Below are positions 8,835-17,075 of a stretch of 64,000 bases of DNA, one piece after another (position 1 is the stretch's first letter; the number at the start of each line of letters is the position of its first letter). The stretch covers positions 1-64,000 of the forward strand of contig NZ_JANHKP010000024.1 in the NCBI RefSeq assembly GCF_024497955.1, given 5' to 3'. The notes below the pieces were generated by a model, which saw only the letters and a list, made by a program, of their open reading frames with translations, ran no database searches and was not told where the DNA came from. This DNA is from Streptomyces sp. C10-9-1 (GTDB taxonomy: Bacteria; Actinomycetota; Actinomycetes; Streptomycetales; Streptomycetaceae). The translations under genes and the position numbers were made by a program.

Positions 8835-10469
8835 ATGAGCGACCACATCTCCGACCCGGCGGCGCAGCCCGACGCGAACGATCCGCTCGCCCTCACGGGA
8901 CTCTTCAACGGGGGCGGGGAACCCTGGCTTCCGCTGCTCAGACCCGTCATAGAGGCGCAGCCGGACGCCGCCCGGTTCATCGGCCCGGGCCGCAGCCCGG
9001 AGGTCGTCCCGGTCCGGGAGCTGACCTTCCAGGCGCTCAAGCCCAACCCGCCGCACAAGTGGAAGGTCGTCGTCTTCGGCCAGAACCCCTACCCGCGGCC
9101 GGAGAGCGCCACCGGCATAGCCATGTTCGACAACACCTTCCACGACTGGAAGGACAGCCGGTTCGGCCGGGTCGTCAGCATCCGGTGCCTCATCAAGGCT
9201 GCGGCGATGTGGAAGTACGGCATCGTCAAGAAGACGCCCATCTCCAACGTACGAGCCCTGCTGAAGGAACACGAGACGGTCCAGCCGCCGGAGTGGTTCC
9301 AGGCGATGCTCACCCAGGGTGTCCTGCTCCTGAACGCCTCGCTCACCGCCAGCGGTGACGGCTCGATGGGCACCGACCGGCACACCCGGTTCTGGCGGCC
9401 CGTCGCCGAGCGGATCGTCGAGGAGATCCTCAAGGCCAAACAGGACGCCGACGAGGAGGACCGCGGCGTGGTCTTCGCGTGGTGGGGCGCCCACGCCCGC
9501 AGCCTGAAGAGGGTCGTGCAGCGCCTCGAGAAGAAGTACCCCGGTGTCGAGGTCCGGCACATCGACCATGTCAACCCGGCGGCCCAGGGCGACGTCTTCT
9601 GCGAGGGCGAGCACTTCGCCACGGTGAACGAGGCCCTTGCGTCACTGGGCGCCGACGGCATCGACTGGCTGCCGAGCAGAGGCTGGAACGACGGCCTGAC
9701 GGCCGCCGACACCGGCGAGGGCGGCGCGGACGGCCACGTGGCCGCGCGCATGGGCGCCTTCATCGCCTCGACGATGGAACTGCACCAGCTCTACCTGGAG
9801 CGGTTGACCAGCGTCAGGGACGAGGGCCATGTCCTGCCGGCCATCAGCGGTGTGTTCGACACACCGCTGATGGGCTTCGAGGATGCCGTCGCCCCCGTCA
9901 GCGAGGTGCTGAGCGGGCTCGGCCGGCACATCGACAGATCCCACGCGTTCGGCAAGCGGCGGGCCGACGAGACGGCCGGCGGTCTGTCCGCCGACGCGAT
10001 CGCCGCGCTGTACCTCTACACCTGTGAGTCCGGCTTCTACCGCGACATCAACGCGGTGCTGCGCTCCGCGGACCGAAGCAAGGTCGTGCCGTACCTGCCG
10101 TACCTGCGCCTGCTGTTCTCGGCGGTCTCGGGCCTTCCCGCCCACACCCGGCCGCTGTGGCGCGGTGTGTCCCTGGATCTGCGCAAGCAGTACCCGGTCG
10201 GGCGGACGGTCACCTGGTGGGGCGTGTCCTCGTGCACTTCCGAGCCCGGCGTCGCCCGCGCCTTCCTGGGCAGCCGCGGCAAGCGGACGCTCTTCGAGGT
10301 CACCCCCACGAAGGCGGTGGGGATCCGCGCCTTCTCCGCCTTCACCGGCGAGGAGGAGTACATCCTCGCGCCTGGCACCCAGCTCAAGGTGACCGATGTG
10401 ACGAGCGAACGTGGCGGTCTGTGCACGGTGAAGCTGGCCGAGGTGGAGGCCGAGCCCATGGTGTCCTGA
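8835..10469 (+). CDS. Uracil-DNA glycosylase-fold / ADP-ribosyltransferase fusion protein
   Basis: The 544-residue protein joins two enzyme folds. Residues about 65-275 match the uracil-DNA glycosylase superfamily: VVVFGQNPYP (81-87 core), LLLNASLT (164-171), VFAWWGAHA (213-221) and HIDHVNPAAQGD (242-253), corresponding to the water-activating loop, uracil-binding Asn and His loop. The family-1 catalytic Asp of GQDPYH is Asn here. Residues about 385-540 match R-S-E class mono-ADP-ribosyltransferases: ALYLYTCESGFYRDIN helix, LWRGVS (Arg443), WWGVSSCTS (461-469) and EEEYILAPGTQ (506-516, the ExE element). The upstream macro-domain gene and damage-type promoter suggest DNA-linked ADP-ribose chemistry. 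The ATG at 8835 gives a complete N-terminus. Confidence 0.82.
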   Translation: MSDHISDPAAQPDANDPLALTGLFNGGGEPWLPLLRPVIEAQPDAARFIGPGRSPEVVPVRELTFQALKPNPPHKWKVVVFGQNPYPRPESATGIAMFDNTFHDWKDSRFGRVVSIRCLIKAAAMWKYGIVKKTPISNVRALLKEHETVQPPEWFQAMLTQGVLLLNASLTASGDGSMGTDRHTRFWRPVAERIVEEILKAKQDADEEDRGVVFAWWGAHARSLKRVVQRLEKKYPGVEVRHIDHVNPAAQGDVFCEGEHFATVNEALASLGADGIDWLPSRGWNDGLTAADTGEGGADGHVAARMGAFIASTMELHQLYLERLTSVRDEGHVLPAISGVFDTPLMGFEDAVAPVSEVLSGLGRHIDRSHAFGKRRADETAGGLSADAIAALYLYTCESGFYRDINAVLRSADRSKVVPYLPYLRLLFSAVSGLPAHTRPLWRGVSLDLRKQYPVGRTVTWWGVSSCTSEPGVARAFLGSRGKRTLFEVTPTKAVGIRAFSAFTGEEEYILAPGTQLKVTDVTSERGGLCTVKLAEVEAEPMVS

Positions 10470-10517
10470 CCTTCTGCTGGCCCGACCTTCCACCGGCCCG
10501 GAACGCGGGACTTTCGC

Positions 10518-10754
10518 TCAGAGGATGTACTGGCAGGAGGGGATGGGGGAGTTTGTGCCCACGGACAGGTGACGGATCCCGACGGCGCTGCTCAGCGGGG
10601 TGGACTCGTATGAGTCGTTGATGCTGCGGATGGAAGCGGTCGAGTTGCCTGCCGCCGTGTTCACGAGGACGACACCCTCTGGTGCGGGACTCTGCTCGGC
10701 GGCTGCTGCGGCCAGACGCGGCGGAACAGCCGTTCCGCCGAGCAGGGCGCGTCC
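10518..10754 (-). pseudogene. Possible truncated small protein
   Basis: On the minus strand one frame reads a plausible C-terminal segment ending NSPIPSCQYIL before a TGA at 10518-10520, preceded by an alanine-rich stretch (RLAAAAAEQSPAPEG) that could be the end of a signal peptide. No ATG or GTG start is found in frame with a ribosome binding site, so it may be a small secreted protein that has lost its start. No function is proposed. The rest of 10470-11034 shows nothing else convincing. Confidence 0.3.
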
Positions 10755-11034
10755 GAGGGGGTGGTGGCGGGGGCTGCGGTGCTTGCTTGGCGGGATCGGT
10801 GGGCCTGTTCCGCGGTGATGTGCTGTGTGTGCTGGGAGGGCTGGAGGTGGTGAGGGCTTGTTCGTCGTCTGGTGGCCGCAGGGTCGGCGTGGTGTGTCGG
10901 TACCGGTGCGGGAGCGGGTGTGGCGGGTGGTTGCTGTTCCCGTGGCGGGCGCTCGGCGTGCCTCGTCCGGTGTGTAACTGCTTGAATGCGTGGTTACAGG
11001 GAATCACGTTGCCGTTACGTTGGCCGGGTACCTC

Positions 11035-11063
11035 TTGACGCTGCTCTATCCGACCAGTTGGAT
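11035..11063 (+). promoter_or_regulatory. Possible promoter of the sugar-binding lipoprotein gene
   Basis: TTGACG at 11035-11040 and TTGGAT at 11058-11063 are separated by 17 bp and lie 55 bp upstream of the ATG at 11119. The -10 hexamer is weak, so this is tentative. Confidence 0.3.
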
Positions 11064-11118
11064 TTCGGCCACCTTGGCTGCAAATAGTGCAGCCTCTCAG
11101 GGAGGCTGGATTCAACCA

Positions 11119-12234
11119 ATGAACGCACATCTGCGCCGTGCTGCCCTCGCGGCCGCCGTCAGCGCCGTGCTCGTACCCCTCGCGGGCTGCGGGGCCGAGG
11201 AGGAGCCGGGCGTGAGGCTGAGTGACGACATCGTCGTCGGACTGCTCCTCCCGGAGAACCAGGCCGCCCGCTACGAGCAGTTCGACAAACCGGTCATCGA
11301 GGAGCGTATAGCCCATCTCACCAACAACAAGGGCACGGTCCGCTATGCCAATGCCCGCAACGATGCCTCGCTGCAGGCGCAGCAGCTCGAATCGATGGTG
11401 GAGGGCGGCGTCGATGTCCTGATCGTGGACGCGGTGGACTCCAAGTCCATCGCCGGCGCGATCGAGAAGGCCGACGAGGCCGGCGTCCCCGTCGTCGCGT
11501 TCGACCGCCTGGCGGAGGGCCCGATCGACGGCTACGTCTCCTTCGACAACGAAGAGGTCGGGCACATCCAGGGCAAGGCCCTGCTGGAGGCCCTCAAGGG
11601 CAGCGGTTCGGGGTCCGGCCCGTCGAAGGGCAAGATCGTGATGATGAACGGCTCGCCGACCGACCCCAACGCCGCCCTGTTCAAGAAGGCTGCCCACACC
11701 GAACTCGACGGCAAGGTCGAGGTGGGCATGGAGTACGACACCCAGGACTGGAAGCCGGACAACGCGCAGGCCAACATGGAGGCCGCGATCGCCACCCTCG
11801 GCAAGGACACCGTCATCGGTGTCTACTCCGCCAACGACGGCATGGCGGGCGGCGTCATCACGGCGCTGAAGTCCGCCGGAGTCACCGACCTCCCGCCCGT
11901 CACCGGGCAGGACGCGGAGCTGGCCGCGGTGCAGCGCATCGTCGCGGGCGACCAGTACATGACCGTCTACAAGCAGTATGCGACCGAGGCGGACGCCGCC
12001 GCCGAGATGGCCATCCTGCTGGCCCGGCGCATGGGGCTCGGCGCCGCCGCGCACACGGACATCGAGACGCCCACCGAGGAGTCGGTGCCGACCGTGTACA
12101 TCCCGGTCATCGCTCTGACCAAGGACAACATCGAGGAGACCGTGGTCAGGGACGGTCTGTACACGGTGGAGCAGATCTGTGTCCCCGAGGTGCTGGATGC
12201 CTGCGCGGAACTCGGTCTCGTCCCGGGAGCGTGA
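11119..12234 (+). CDS. Sugar ABC transporter substrate-binding lipoprotein (XylF/RbsB class)
   Basis: The 371-residue product has a lipoprotein signal peptide ending LAGC (Cys24) and a periplasmic-binding-protein I fold of the xylose/ribose class: VGLLLPENQAARYEQFDKP near the start, LESMVEGGVDVLIVDAVDS, VPVVAFDRLAEGPIDGYVSFDN and VYSANDGMAGGVITALKSAG. It would capture a pentose or hexose outside the membrane. No permease or ATPase gene lies beside it, so it is an orphan binding protein that must work with a transporter encoded elsewhere or as a sugar sensor. The ATG follows a GGAGG-containing leader. Confidence 0.88.
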   Translation: MNAHLRRAALAAAVSAVLVPLAGCGAEEEPGVRLSDDIVVGLLLPENQAARYEQFDKPVIEERIAHLTNNKGTVRYANARNDASLQAQQLESMVEGGVDVLIVDAVDSKSIAGAIEKADEAGVPVVAFDRLAEGPIDGYVSFDNEEVGHIQGKALLEALKGSGSGSGPSKGKIVMMNGSPTDPNAALFKKAAHTELDGKVEVGMEYDTQDWKPDNAQANMEAAIATLGKDTVIGVYSANDGMAGGVITALKSAGVTDLPPVTGQDAELAAVQRIVAGDQYMTVYKQYATEADAAAEMAILLARRMGLGAAAHTDIETPTEESVPTVYIPVIALTKDNIEETVVRDGLYTVEQICVPEVLDACAELGLVPGA

Positions 12235-12248
12235 CGGTCACGCGGGCC

Positions 12249-12284
12249 GCCCCCGCCGGCCCCCGTGGCGGGGCCGGCGGGGGC
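12249..12284. terminator. Strong GC hairpin downstream of the sugar-binding gene
   Basis: A perfect 15-bp stem (12249-12263 pairing with 12270-12284) with a 6-base loop lies 15 bp after the stop codon. There is no T-tract, which is common for Streptomyces terminators. Confidence 0.7.
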
Positions 12285-13391
12285 AGATGGGCCCAGGGGG
12301 CGAGGCGGCCGCGCAGGGATGGTGCGATCGTTGTCGAAGCCTTGTGGTGGTTGCCGGTTCCCGTCCTTCGCGCCACGCATCGCGCGATTGCTGCGGCGAC
12401 GTGCTCCGCTGCGGGGTGTTGCCCTGAGCGCGTCCGCCCAGGACTGAGTGCGACGGCCTCGGGCTCCTGTAGCGGCGGGGGCGGCGGTCTCGGCCTCGTG
12501 CGGTGGCAGGTGGGTCGCGCCGTCGAGGTGCAGGTTCTGCACGCGGGCAGGCGCCGGGGCCACGCCCGTGGCCCGCGGCCGACAGGGCGGCGGTCTCGCC
12601 GGTTTCCACGAGCACGGCGGATGCTACTCGAGGTGCGGTCGGCCTGTGTGTGGGGGAGGGGGGAGAGTTCGGCCGGCCCGAGCAGTTCGACATGGTGTCG
12701 GGTCCGGGCCGCGAGGGGGGATCCCTGGTGGGCGGTGGGCTGACGCAGAAGTCGAGCCGGACGGGTTCGCTGCCTACGGCCCGTGCGCCAAGCCGCGATT
12801 CGTTGTCGATGTGATCGAGGTATGGACGGACAGGAGTGGTTTCCGGGCGTTCAGGCTGTACGCCTCTCTCTGCGTGGTAGTGGTCGGTGTGTGCAGGAAG
12901 GTGATTCGGCGGGTCTACGCGCAGCGCGGGGGCCGTCTTCTGGGGTAGGCCCTGGTCCAGGGTGCGGACCGTTCCGTGGCAGGGAGGGTGTCGCTCATCC
13001 GCGGGTGCGGGCATGCGCTGGTCGTGGGCGGCTCGCCCGTTGCGGGTGGTGACCACGCCGTTGCCGTGGATCCGCTGAACGGTGTCCTTGGGCTGGACTC
13101 CGGGCACGGTGGAGCCCGTACCGAACCGAGTGCTCGTGCAGTGTGCCCGCCCGCGCGCGTGCCGGCACCGGCCGGCCCAGCGGGACGCGTGCCGACGTGC
13201 TGACGTGCCGGCGTGCCGGTCGCGCGTGCCGGCCGTGCAGTGGTCCACGCCGCTAGGTTCCTCCCCGGTTCTTTGGCCGACTGCACGAAACCGCGCCGGC
13301 CGCGGTGGCCCTACGGTTCCCCGAACGGCGACACGAGGTCCGGGACTTCTCGACGGTGTCGTTGTCCCAGGCCCGGAAGAAGGGGACCGCA
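12285..13391. other. About 1.1 kb without a supported gene
   Basis: Several frames are open because of high GC, but none combines a start with a ribosome binding site, sensible codon bias and a recognisable product. It includes the leader of the symporter gene at its right end. It may hold remnants too decayed to identify. Confidence 0.5.
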
Positions 13392-15008
13392 ATGCCTCTG
13401 ACACACCATCCTCATGCCGCTCCCGGAGAGCTGCCCGCACTCGCCCAGGGGGCGCAGAGCGGATTCCTCGGGACCGTGGAGGAGAAGATCAACGCGATAT
13501 TCGATCCGATCGCCACCGGGCTGGGAGACTTCGTCTTCGGTGAGGTGTCCCTCTTCGGGATCAGCTTTCCGTGGATCGTGGCCTGGCTCGTCCTCGCGGG
13601 TGCGGTCTTCACCCTCTACTTCGGATTCATCCAGGTCCGCGGTCTCCGGCTGGCCCTGCAGGTCCTCCGCGGCCGGCACAGCCGCAAGGGCGACCCGGGA
13701 GAGATCACCCATTTCCAGGCCCTGACCTCCGCCGTCTCCGGAACCGTGGGCCTGGGCAACATCGCCGGCGTCGGCGTGGCCGTCACCATCGGCGGGGCGG
13801 GAGCCACGTTCTGGATGGTGCTCTGCGGACTGCTGGGCATGTGCTCCAAGTTCGTCGAGTGCACCCTGGGCGTCCGCTACCGCGACCACCACCCGGACGG
13901 AACCGTCTCCGGTGGCCCGATGCAGTACCTGCGCAAGGGCGTCGCGGAGCGGCTGCCCGGCCCTGCCGGCCGGTTCCTCGGGCGGGCCCTCGCGGCACTC
14001 GCCGCCGTCATGATCCTGCTCTTCGGGATCGGCGGCGGCAACATGTTCCAGGCCAACCAGACCGTCATCCAGATCCGGGACGTCACCGGCGGGGACGACG
14101 GCCCGCTGGCAGGCGACGGCTCGGCGCTGGCGCTCGGCGTCCTGCTCGCCCTGGTCGTCGGCTTCGTCATCATCGGCGGGATCAGGTCCATCGGCCGCGT
14201 GACCAGCCGCCTGGTGCCGGCCATGGCGATCGTCTACGTCACCGGCTGCCTCATCGTCATCCTCTTCAACATCACCGAGGTCCCCGCGGCCTTCGGTGAG
14301 ATCCTCAGCGGTGCCTTCACCGGGGAAGGCGTCGTCGGAGGCACCATCGGCGCGCTGATCGTCGGCTTCACCCGAGCCGCGTTCTCCAACGAGGCGGGGC
14401 TGGGCTCCGCACCCATCGCCCACTCTGCCGTGAAGACCCGCTACCCGGCGACCGAGGGACTGGTCGCACTGCTCGAGCCGTTCATCGACACCGTCGTCGT
14501 CTGCACCATGACCGCGCTGACCATCGTCATCGCCGACACCCGGCTCTGGAACGACGCCAAGGCGGACTACGCGGCGAACGGAACCACCGTGGACGGCGTC
14601 ACCGTCACGTCCTCGGCATTCGAGACGGTGCTGCCCTGGTTCCCGGTCGTCCTCACCGTGGCCGTGGTCCTCTTCGCCATCTCCACGATGATCACCTGGG
14701 CCTACTACGGCCAGAAGGCGTGGACCCACCTGTTCGGGAGGAGCAAGCTCAGCGAGCGCGCCTACCAGGCGGTGTTCTGCACGTTCATCGTCATCGGCGC
14801 CGTTCTCACCTTCGGCAGCGTGCTGGCGTTCACCGACGCCGTGCTGTTCCTCCTCGCGCTGATCAACATCATCGGCCTCTACCTGCTCGCACCGGTCGTC
14901 AAGCGGGAACTGGCCCGGTTCCGCACGGCGCTGCGCTCCCCCGAGGAGCGGGACCGCGAGCCCGCCGGGCCGGGCGGCGAACCGGAGGCGGCCGACCGGA
15001 CGGCATAG
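13392..15008 (+). CDS. AGCS-family sodium/alanine (amino acid) symporter
   Basis: The 538-residue integral membrane protein has the alanine-or-glycine:cation symporter signature GTVGLGNIAGVGVAVTIGG (about residues 118-136) and about ten transmembrane helices, including FGISFPWIVAWLVLAGAVFTLYF near the N-terminus. It would couple sodium entry to uptake of alanine, glycine or a related amino acid. The ATG at 13392 follows a GGAAGAAGGGGA ribosome-binding region. It converges on the PucR-type regulator gene, from which it is separated by a bidirectional hairpin. Confidence 0.92.
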   Translation: MPLTHHPHAAPGELPALAQGAQSGFLGTVEEKINAIFDPIATGLGDFVFGEVSLFGISFPWIVAWLVLAGAVFTLYFGFIQVRGLRLALQVLRGRHSRKGDPGEITHFQALTSAVSGTVGLGNIAGVGVAVTIGGAGATFWMVLCGLLGMCSKFVECTLGVRYRDHHPDGTVSGGPMQYLRKGVAERLPGPAGRFLGRALAALAAVMILLFGIGGGNMFQANQTVIQIRDVTGGDDGPLAGDGSALALGVLLALVVGFVIIGGIRSIGRVTSRLVPAMAIVYVTGCLIVILFNITEVPAAFGEILSGAFTGEGVVGGTIGALIVGFTRAAFSNEAGLGSAPIAHSAVKTRYPATEGLVALLEPFIDTVVVCTMTALTIVIADTRLWNDAKADYAANGTTVDGVTVTSSAFETVLPWFPVVLTVAVVLFAISTMITWAYYGQKAWTHLFGRSKLSERAYQAVFCTFIVIGAVLTFGSVLAFTDAVLFLLALINIIGLYLLAPVVKRELARFRTALRSPEERDREPAGPGGEPEAADRTA

Positions 15009-15059
15009 AGCCGCCCGGACGTCCGGAACGATCCGGAGGACATCCGGTACCACCCCCGC

Positions 15060-15101
15060 GGGGGCTCCGGCAGGCGCGTGTGCGACCGTGCCGGAGCCCC
15101 C
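15060..15101. terminator. Bidirectional terminator hairpin
   Basis: A 13-bp perfect stem (15060-15072 with 15089-15101; core GGGGCTCCGGCA) and 16-base loop lies between two convergent genes whose stop codons are 100 bp apart. Confidence 0.72.
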
Positions 15102-15107
15102 TCCCGG

Positions 15108-16757
15108 TCACCTGCCGGGCGGTACCGCCGTCTGCCCGGTCTCCAGCAGCAACTGCAGATGGGAGAAGAGGCACTGGTGAGGATCGGCGAGATCGATCCC
15201 GCTGACCGTCTCGGCCCGCTTCAGCCGGTAGCGCAGGGTGTTCGGATGGACGTGCAGCGACCGTGCCGCCGCCCGCACATTGCCGAGCGTCCCCAAGTAC
15301 GCCAGCACGGACGGCACCAGACCGGACTCGTGCTCGGCCTCGTAGGCGAGGAGGGCGGTGATACGGGGATCACGCAGCCGCGGGTTCTGCTCCAGCAGCG
15401 CCAAGGCCTCGCTCAGCAGGACCTCGGACCGGACGTCGGCGATGGTGGCCACACGCCGTCCGCCGCCGCGCAGAACGATGTCGAGGACCTGGTCCGCCTC
15501 CGCCCGCGACTGGGCGATCGCGTGCAGCCCGCCGACCACCGAGCCGACGGCCGCGCGTACGTCCAGCTGCATCCGCTGCCCGGCCGCCCGCACGATCTCG
15601 CCCGCCAACGCGCAGGCGATGCTCTCCCCGGACTGCTCGGGCAGACCGGGGAGCAGCATGTAGACGCGTGAGTCGGCGGCGGTGACCAGAGACCGACGCC
15701 GGTACGCGGCCGCGTGCACGGAGATCAGGCTCGCCATGGTCGCCCTGCGCATCTCGAACGCAGGACGGCCGGCGTCGCCTCCCGCCGGCCCCGCGTCCAG
15801 GGCGAACGCCACCACGACCGCCGGTCCGTCCGGGTCGGCCCCGATGTTGTCGGCGAACGTCCGGGGGGCGATGTGCCCCTCCATCATCCGGCGGAACAGG
15901 CTCTGCTCGAACTCCAGGTCCGGCGAGGTGCCCGTACGCCGCCGCACGAGCTGCAAAGCCGCCGCCCGCGCGGCACCGACCAGCGCGTTCGCCGCGCCCG
16001 CCGCCAGCGGTTCACGGCCTTCCTGCACCCAGATGGAACCGAGCAGCCGCTCGTCGACGCGGATGCCGATGGCGAGCCGCCTCCTGATCCCCCGCTCGGG
16101 CCGCTCGTCGATGTGCACCACCTCGTCGCCGGCGCGCAGCCGGTCGAACACGCCCCACTCGCGCAGCAGGGCGAGGTAGTCGTCCGGGCCCTGCCAGCCG
16201 AGGATCGACAGCCGGCGCAGTTCATCGACTTCGTCGTCGGAACGGGAGTAGGCCAGGACACGGTTGGCGCTGTCCTCGATACTCACGATGCCGCAGGTGA
16301 GCGCGGCGACCGTCTGCGCGAGAGCGAACAGGTCGGCCTGCCGCCCCGCCTCCGGCACCACGACCCGCGCATCCGCGACAACACCCCGCGCCAGCGCGTC
16401 GAGCTGGGCCCAGCGGACCTCGGGACGCACACCGAGGACCACGACCCCGGTGTCCTCGGCGATGCGCTTCAGCTCGTCGAGGTCCTCGCCGTGCTCCGTC
16501 TTCAGCGCCACCACCGCAGCCCCCCGGCCCGCGGCCGCACGCGCGAGCCGATGGCCCCGCCGGCCCCGGCCGCCGATGATCAGCACCAGATCGCCGCGAT
16601 AGGGATCAGGCTCGTCGTCGGCATCCAGGATGACGACGTCGTTGATCTCGACGTCGAGCCCTTCGGGCGCGGCGACCAGCCCGATGACCGGATCGCCGAG
16701 CGCGAGCAGCAGCTGCCGCACGACTGCGGCACCGGCAGACCTGACTGTGTCGTTCAT
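15108..16757 (-). CDS. PucR/CdaR-type transcriptional regulator
   Basis: The 549-residue protein has an N-terminal PucR-like sensory region, a central GAF/GGDEF-like domain and a C-terminal PucR helix-turn-helix (VRAAARSLHVHPNTLRYRL, about residues 503-521). Family members activate catabolic genes for purines, amino acids or other nitrogen compounds. The Met at 16757 (MNDTVRSAG) is preferred over an in-frame start 54 bp upstream because GGACAGG lies about eight bases before it. Its target is not evident; the convergent amino-acid symporter is a reasonable candidate. Confidence 0.88.
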   Translation of the reverse strand: MNDTVRSAGAAVVRQLLLALGDPVIGLVAAPEGLDVEINDVVILDADDEPDPYRGDLVLIIGGRGRRGHRLARAAAGRGAAVVALKTEHGEDLDELKRIAEDTGVVVLGVRPEVRWAQLDALARGVVADARVVVPEAGRQADLFALAQTVAALTCGIVSIEDSANRVLAYSRSDDEVDELRRLSILGWQGPDDYLALLREWGVFDRLRAGDEVVHIDERPERGIRRRLAIGIRVDERLLGSIWVQEGREPLAAGAANALVGAARAAALQLVRRRTGTSPDLEFEQSLFRRMMEGHIAPRTFADNIGADPDGPAVVVAFALDAGPAGGDAGRPAFEMRRATMASLISVHAAAYRRRSLVTAADSRVYMLLPGLPEQSGESIACALAGEIVRAAGQRMQLDVRAAVGSVVGGLHAIAQSRAEADQVLDIVLRGGGRRVATIADVRSEVLLSEALALLEQNPRLRDPRITALLAYEAEHESGLVPSVLAYLGTLGNVRAAARSLHVHPNTLRYRLKRAETVSGIDLADPHQCLFSHLQLLLETGQTAVPPGR

Positions 16758-17075
16758 CGTGACCACCTGTCCTGCACACGAGCGGGAGCGGATGTGCCAG
16801 GCGGGATCCACGTGGGGAGGGGCCGGGGCCTCTCGGCCTGGACTTCCTCACCGTGCGACCGTCCACCACGGGGCGTGATGTCGCGCGGCGCGGCGTGCCG
16901 GTGGGACCGACGGTACTCGGTGGGCAGGAGCACATACAACAGTCGGCGAGGCCCCCGCCCCCTCGTGCGATCGGCCAACGTCCACGGCGGCCCCCTGGAG
17001 AGGTGGACGAAGAAACCCGCAGGCGGCGCTCCGTACTGTCGAGGGGAGCTGGGCAACGATCTTCGAGGAGCGCCG

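Noticed and set aside
12238-13440. A 400-codon minus-strand frame in the 12.3-13.4 kb gap
   Set aside because: No ribosome binding site, no domain, Pro/Arg/His-rich composition typical of GC-driven openness.
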